The translations under genes and the position numbers were made by a program. A stretch of 64,000 bases of DNA, taken from assembly GCA_964017045.1 (NCBI GenBank), contig OZ024810.1, positions 13,317,342 through 13,381,341 of the forward strand. Direction: 5' to 3'. Under the pieces are notes generated by a model. The model saw only the letters and a program-made list of their open reading frames with translations, searched no databases and was not told where the DNA came from. Origin of the DNA: Omphiscola glabra. Its lineage: Eukaryota; Mollusca; Gastropoda; Lymnaeidae. Positions 58,094 to 64,000 of this stretch are shown piece by piece (position 1 is the stretch's first letter; every line of letters begins with the position of its first letter).

Positions 58094-58740
58094 CAATGGA
58101 CTACGATGAGTCACTTCCTTGTTTTGTCACGTGATACGTACCAGCCATTGGTAGGCTTTCTGCTACACATAAAAACACATAACAACAGATAAAAGCTGAT
58201 CAGCCATTGCCATTATCATTAATTCTAAAGCAAAATGTTTGTCTCCATCAGCGCTTCCCCAGTGTTAATTAAAAATTTTACTTTTCAAAATATTCTTGAA
58301 TACACGTGTGTTTTTTTAATGACATTCATTAAATGTGACAATAATTATAATTCAGTTATGATTAAAGGAAGAAAGTTGTTTGAAGAAAAAATTTGTGAGT
58401 GACTAGTATGTTGCAGACAGCATACCGGAAGCGTATCCGGAAATTTGATCGAAAGAAATTTGGTCGACGGAAAATTTATCGACGGAAATTTGATCGAACG
58501 GAAATTTGGTTGAATCGTTTTTTTAATTTATACGTTAGAATTTTGCGTCAAATTTCTTTTTGAACGCATTATTTTGTTTTACTATATAATATAGTGCAAA
58601 TTTCCGTTCAATCAAATTACCGTCGATCAATTTTCCGTCGACGAAATTTCTTTCGATCAAATATCCGGTATCCTACCGGAAGTCTTACGCGTACTTACGC
58701 TTATCACGTGACAAAACAATCGACTCATCGTAGTCCATTG
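58094..58740. mobile_element. TIR element (copy 1) containing a nested MITE
   Basis: The left end CAATGGACTACGATGAGTCA and the right end TGACTCATCGTAGTCCATTG type sequence form ~40-bp imperfect inverted repeats that continue through TTGTTTTGTCACGTGATA. The interior (CTGATCAGCCATT, GTTTGTCTCCATCAGCG) is shared with 62461-63047. Without the nested element it is ~400 bp. Non-autonomous; superfamily unknown. Confidence 0.8.
58432..58673. mobile_element. Mutator-like MITE, nested
   Basis: 242 bp with arms of ~85 bp built from GATCGAAAGAAATTT and GTCGACGGAAAATT words in inverted orientation. TACCGGAAG is duplicated exactly on both sides (58423-58431 and 58674-58682). A 9-bp duplication with long inverted repeats fits MULE-type elements. 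Copy 2 of the host element reads CCCGGAAGTC at this site, without the insertion. Confidence 0.85.
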
Positions 58741-59330
58741 ACCGAGGAGATACCAATAAAACACGTGACGTCGATAGATCCGAAAGTATGCAAGAAAGAT
58801 TGGAAAGGATATAGAAAAGACCGATAGACTTAGAATAATTGTTATACTATAGGCTCAAACTTCACTAAAAGTTGAAAAAAAAGAAGAAAATGATCTTGAA
58901 GATCTATAATAACAATATCTGATGGATTCATTAAGGGTAAAATTTTTTTGAATAAAATTGTATACAATATCTCCTGAGTGGATGGTGTCCGAATCATTGA
59001 ACTACGTGACGCGAAAGCATTCATTGTTTCCTCCGTACTACGCATCAAACGCACAAAAAAAGAACACTAATAGACTCACGTGCTAAACATGAGATTGCCA
59101 GTAGACCCCACAGACTCTTTGAAAGCATCCTGCAGCTAGATTCTGTCTGTGGTCACTGATAACAAGATGCAAAGGAGTGACGTATTCTTTGTCAGCAGTT
59201 TAGCGAAACCTAATTTTATTTATATATGTTTTTTTTTAATATAAAATATTTCATTGCAAAGTTGTAATTTTATAAATTTTACAATCAAGAAATAAAAAAA
59301 GGAAATACAAACTTAACCCACACTGTTACT
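58741..59330. other. Upstream-type spacer
   Basis: 58790-59170 resembles 37260-37480 and 38060-38170, the region upstream of copy A. This suggests that the duplicated unit extends here. No gene seen. Confidence 0.45.
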
Positions 59331-59334
59331 GTGT

Positions 59335-61890
59335 TACAGATGATGTGTTTCATCGGGAGTTCCCACATCTCATAGATTATTGCAACACATTGGCTTGCAA
59401 GTATATTTTAGTAGGTGATATAAGCTTTCACTTCGAACAGCCACAGCACCCCTCCACTGCCAGGATGATGGTTCTTTTGAATTTAGTTAGTCTTCACCAA
59501 TAAGTCGACCAACCGACTCATAATCGTGGACATGTTCCTGATTGGTTACTACATAGTCCTCAGGATGCTGTAGTTAGATCTACTTCAATCACTCAAGATT
59601 TGTCCTCTGACCACTTCTGTGTTGTTTACGAGCTCAGTGTTAGGGCCCCCAATCCTCTCCCTAAGTTCAGTCAGGTCCGCAGTCTGAGAGCTATAAACAG
59701 GAATGCCTTTAAACACGACCTAAGTTTAGAAGTGTCTTACGCCCTCTGCCCTTTTTTGGAAACGCTAGATCGTGCATTGCGTGCTGTGCTTGATCGGCAC
59801 AACCCCTTGTCACCCGCCGCAATGTTAGGTTAGCACAGTCAGCTCCCTGTATGCGATCATTAGTGAAGAGCTACGCAATGTCAAAAAGAGCGCCGTATTG
59901 CGAAACAAAGTGGTTTGGGTCAGGTCTTGTGGATTTTAAGCAGATCTATTCTACTGCCAAGAAGCGTGTCAATCAGATTATTTGTCGTGCTAAGGAATTA
60001 GTATTCTAGCCAAAAGAAAAGTATGGGTAAAACCAACAGGCAGTTGTTTGTAGCCACCTCAGTGGGAGTAACAAAACTACTGTTCTTTCTTCAGTGTTTC
60101 CGTTGCCCCATCCAACCAGATATTTTCTGTGATTTCTTTACAAAAAAATTTGCTGACAGTCGCGCTGACCTTGATCGCCTTGACGCACCGCCCCTAGATT
60201 ATCCTTCTTCTTCTTGTGTTAGTTCACATTTCCATGTTTTAAAGCCCGTTTCAGAACTCTAAACCTACGTCATGTTCTTTGGACCCCATGCCCATCTCCC
60301 TGTTGGTTGAGTCATTAGATCATTTGCTCCCAACGATAACCCACATAATCAATGAAAGCTTGTCTTCTGGCACTGTTTCATCTATTTGTAAGAAAACTCT
60401 CATCAAATCATTGAAGCCTGGTTCGGATGAAAATAATTTGAAAAACTCCAGACCTGTATCTAACTTATCATTTTTATCTAAAGTCATTGAAAAACTAGTT
60501 CTAAAACAAATGTTTGCCTACTTAAGCGACCACTCTCTTCTCAGTCCTAATCAGTCAGCCTATAGGCATTTCCACGGCACAGAGACAAGACAGCTCTCTT
60601 GAGAGTCACACATGATTTCTTACTCGCATTGGACAGTGGTAATGTCTCAATCCTGATCCTCTTAGATCTCAGTGCGGCCTTTGATACTGTTGACCATGGA
60701 ACCCTTTACAAAACCATTAACAATTACTTTGGAATTTCTGGTTCTGTCTTGGCTTGGTGTAGGTCATTCATTTCCAATAGAATGCAGGCGTTCTCTGTCG
60801 ATGAATGTCTCTCCGGCGGTGCTGATTTGGTGTACGGAATGCCACAGTGGTCAGTTTTTGGCCTGGTTCTATTTACATTGTATACAAGGCAACTGCTCCA
60901 CTTGCTAGGGAGGCATGCTGTTGAGAGCCAGTTATTCGCAGATGACACGTAGTTATACAAGCATACACATCCCTCTCTTGTGGATTCCGCTGTCCAGACG
61001 TTGCGGGAGTGCATTTGTGATGTCAATTCTGTGATGATACTCAGCAAATTGAAACTTATTGATGACAAAACGGAATCACTCCTCATTCACAATGACACAT
61101 CATCCTCTTATCTCTCACATTTGTCGTTCTGAATAACACTGCTATTCGTCAGATCAGCGCCATCCCCCACTACCTCACAGTTAGCGCAACAAAAACACTA
61201 GTCTGTGATCTTGTTCTCTCTCGTCTTGACTATTGCAACTCTCTTCTGTCACCAAAACACTGCATAGAGGTTCAAAGTTCAGCTGCTAGGCTAGTTCTAA
61301 AGGCAAAAAGACGTGATCATGTCACTCACTACTCCACTCACTTCATTAGCTCCCTATACATGTACGCATTGATTACAACTTTTTTTTTATTCTTGCCCGT
61401 CCTATCTAACATAACTTCTTTATATCTATTCATCCCTTCAACAGCATCGTTCCTCTGCAGAGACGCGTATTCTGTCCGTTGCTACTACGCGTACTAAAAC
61501 ATAAGGTGAACGATCATTTTCTTTCTCCGCTTCCAAACAATGTAATTCTCTGCCACTACACACGCGCAATATACCAACCACCCAGGCCTTCAAAACTGCA
61601 CTCAAAACACATCTCTTTAAACTCTACTACCCCGACTGATTCCCCACATCTGACAGATAAACGATGCTGCTGGCCGCCGTCCATGGCTTGTCATGTAAAA
61701 GTTCTGTGGTGGGTGGGGTGAATATGCATTTGTTTTTGTTTTGTCTCTATACAGCTGTTCTTTATTACATACATGTATTTCATTGTCACGATTATGTCTC
61801 TTTTGCTAATATTTTTATGTACAGCGGGGTGAGCCCATCCCCAGGCTAGGAAACCGCTCTATATAAGACAACTAATAATAATACTAATAA
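59335..61890 (+). mobile_element. CR1/L2-like LINE, nearly full reverse transcriptase, degraded
   Basis: Pieces in order: endonuclease end (ILVGDISFHF at ~59400, SSDHFCVVYELSV at ~59600), linker, RT from ~60280 (ENNLKNSRPVSNLSFLSKVI, LILLDLSAAFDTVDH, YGMPQWSVFGLVLFTLYT) to QLFADDT (60930-60950), where the next codon is a stop. The C-terminal domain is frameshifted (61100-61640) and a 3' UTR follows. The terminal stem-loop CCCCAGGCTAGG and (AAT)n end the copy at ~61890. Several stops and shifts make it inactive. It is the source family of the tails at 22330 and 62505. Confidence 0.9.
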
Positions 61891-62460
61891 ACACTCCGAA
61901 AAAAATGTATTTATGTTTTGAAAAAAAAAGAATACATAAATGATTAAAATGTATCATGAAATTGAAGATTAGACGTAACAAAGTTTCACCAAATGTCTAG
62001 TTTCATATTTGGTTTTCTAGCAACGGAAAATCTGCGTTACCTTTGAGATATCACGTAAACCATTAACTATAGCTTGATGCACGTACTACCTACATAATAC
62101 TTTTGCTGTGAGGTTTTTAGCTGCTAGTTACCAAAATCTAAAGAAAGAAAGAACGGTAAAGGGATTTAATTTCATGTTGTTGGTTCCAAGCTTTGTTGAT
62201 CTAAATAAAGTCAACCAAATATTAACTAGTACATATCAGAACGTAGTGTTTGTATTCATTATAAACCGTTGTAAAATGAGATTTTTAAAATAATTAACAC
62301 ATTTGCCGAAAGCACGAAGTTGATTATAGCTAAGAATTTATGGATAAGGTCTTATTTGTGTGTGGCTTCAATCAAGGTCACTCATCCACGCGTTTTTTTA
62401 AATCCAAAAAATAGTATTTATGTACTTAACCGTATGTGCTACCTATTCGAACTCGTTATC
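61891..62460. other. Spacer, no gene
   Basis: AT-rich noncoding DNA. Short ORFs without motifs. Confidence 0.4.
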
Positions 62461-63047
62461 CAATGGATTACGATTAGTCACTTCCTTGTTTTGTCACGTA
62501 ATAGTTCGGTTGTGTGGATGAGGTGAATATGCATTAGTTTTTGTTTTGTCTCTATACATCTGTTCTTTATTATATAAATGTATTTTATGTTATTGTCACG
62601 ATTATGTCTCTTTTTCTAATATTTTTATGTACAGCGCGGTGAGCCTAGCCCTAGGCTGGGGTACAGCGCTATATAAGACAACAAATAATAATAATATTAA
62701 TAATACGTGTAAGCCTTCGGTATGCTGTCTGCTACACATAACAACACATAACAACGGATAACATCTGATCAGCCATTCTCATTAATTTTTAAGCAAAATG
62801 TTTGTCTCCATCAGCGTTCCGCAATGTTAATTAAAAATTGTACTTTTCAAAATATTCTTGAGTACACGTGTTTTTTTAAATGACATTCATAAATGTGACA
62901 ATAATTATAATTCAGTTATGATTAAAGGAAGAACGTTGTTTGAAGAAAAAATTGTGAGCGACTAGTTTGTTGCAGACAGCTTCCCGGAAGTCTTACTCGT
63001 ACTTACTCTTATCGCATTACAAAACAATCGACTCAACGTAGTCCATT
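62461..63047. mobile_element. TIR element (copy 2) containing a nested LINE tail
   Basis: The ends CAATGGATTACGATTAGTCA and ...ACTCAACGTAGTCCATTA match the inverted ends of the copy at 58094-58740. The interior is collinear with that copy except for a LINE tail at 62505-62706. Confidence 0.8.
62505..62706 (+). mobile_element. 5'-truncated LINE tail, nested
   Basis: About 200 bp matching 61700-61885: GTGAATATGCATT, TTGTCTCTATACA, the terminal stem-loop CCTAGCCCTAGGCTGGGG and (AAT)n. ATAATACGT/CGTAATA-type words flank it. Confidence 0.85.
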
Positions 63048-63455
63048 ACATTTTTCAACGCGAGGATTTTTAAAAGAAATCAAATTACTTTTTTTTTAAA
63101 GTTCTGAATACAATGTTGTAGTGTTGGAATTCCTTTTGTATGTATTTTTTAAAAATGTTGTTGTATTTTTAATCAATTATATTCCCTAAATTAAATAGCA
63201 GATCACTTTACCGACAAAAATAAACTGGTGTTCATTGTTTAGGTTTCTCAAGGAAAGAACGTAACGGAGATGTCTGGCGCTCATTAATTAATTCGCAATT
63301 GCGTCATCGTTACTTGTGTATTGCTCTTTTATGTCTCCGGTATTCATCGCAGTCCATATCTTGCAATAACTCTCATTATTCTTTATATCCCAACACTGTA
63401 AATAAAAAAAAAAATACCCTCATTGTTTATCACGCTGTTTTATAACGGTATACCT
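63048..63455. other. Spacer, no gene
   Basis: AT-rich. 63220-63330 ('CAATTGCGTCATCG') resembles 39990-40050, another sign of duplicated upstream DNA. Confidence 0.4.
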
Positions 63456-63459
63456 CTGA

Positions 63460-64000
63460 TTTTTCCATCTCTTTACTCAGTATTCTAATGATTCTCTCCC
63501 AACTCCTGGATCACCTCACTCAGTGTGACTTGCTTTAGCCTTTTCAGTCTGCACACAGGGCGCATCACTCTACTGAGACAGCCCTAATGCGCGACTTAAA
63601 AGACCATTTGTCGTCTTGTGGTGAGGATCAGGTATCCCTTTTATTGTTACTTGATCGATCGGCGAAGTTCGATACGCTTGACCACAGCAGACTTCTCCAA
63701 CGTCTGCATAAAACCGTCCGCATACCATCCTGAGATGGTTCCGCTCGTATTTGATAAATCGGGTCCAATTATTTATGACAAACGACTTGACCTCGAGGAA
63801 ATCTACTATCGAATGCAGAGTACCCCAAGGCTCGGTCCTAGGCCCGATGCTTTTCTCTAAGTACGTTCAGCCCCTGGGTGCAGCTTGACATGCTATATCA
63901 CATGTTCGCGGATGATACCCAACTTCAGCTGTCCGTTATCCCCTCTCAGTTCCATCAGCTTCTTAGTATCCTAAAGAAGACAGTGGTGTCAGTTAAGCAC
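63460..64000 (+). mobile_element. CR1/L2-like LINE reverse transcriptase, partial, runs off the window
   Basis: Frameshifted RT pieces: RAHHSTETALMRDLKDHLSS (~63550-63610), a damaged catalytic block in which LLDLSAAFD has become LLDRSAKFD (~63645), [26 protein letters not shown] (~63815-63855), and FADDTQLQLSV (~63905-63940). It is a different family from 59335-61890. Inactive. Confidence 0.88.

Noticed and set aside
58094..63047. Repeated upstream regions of a further minus-strand gene
   Set aside because: The shared blocks at 58.1 and 62.5 kb end in inverted repeats and contain different nested insertions, so they are copies of a mobile element and not of a promoter.

Overview
The window is nuclear DNA from an AT-rich, repeat-laden invertebrate genome. 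GT-AG introns, AATAAA signals, CR1/L2-like and Jockey/RTE-like LINEs, hAT-type MITEs, a pogo-like transposon and a Ty3-like solo LTR all point to an animal. Several LINE tails resemble those of molluscs, so a mollusc, perhaps a gastropod, is my best guess; this is inference only.

The main content is not visible as long ORFs. It is a family of small four-exon genes with a shared architecture: a signal-peptide exon, two short exons carrying two cysteines each (C-x6-C, then C-x5-C), and a last exon with a hydrophobic, GPI-signal-like tail. The intron phases are 1, 2, 1 and exon 3 is 107 nt in five of six copies. Four copies lie on the plus strand (about 4.78-7.31, 10.20-13.16, 18.48-20.02 and 26.07-29.12 kb) within a tandemly duplicated unit. 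Its flanks begin at base 1, so the array extends upstream of the window. Two diverged copies lie on the minus strand (34.4-37.1 and 49.2-57.9 kb), tail-to-tail with the others. The first and fourth plus copies are fully open. The second and third are pseudogenes. The two minus copies are open in exons 3 and 4, but one has a frameshift in exon 2 and both have a doubtful first exon. I do not recognise the family. The sequence suggests small secreted or GPI-anchored helical proteins.

Around and inside these genes are mobile-element relics: LINE fragments at 2.2-4.2, 13.6-14.7, 23.8, 27.5-28.1, 56.2-56.9, 59.3-61.9 and 63.5-64.0 kb; three hAT-type MITEs with perfect 8-bp target duplications or close to it, plus one further hAT-type copy; a 253-bp MITE inside the third gene copy; a virus-like ATPase/ORF module at 20.4-21.2 kb; and a 6.2-kb pogo-like transposon at 42.0-48.2 kb.

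The third theme is minisatellites. At least fifteen arrays occur (periods 15, 17, 18, 21, 23, 24, 34, 37, 38, 39, 40, 43, 51 and 52 bp, among others). Several clearly grew from pre-existing functional sequence: exon 4 of the second gene copy, a transposase motif, a transposon end and LINE 3' stem-loops. The largest is a 37-bp satellite of about 82 units that makes up half of one intron.
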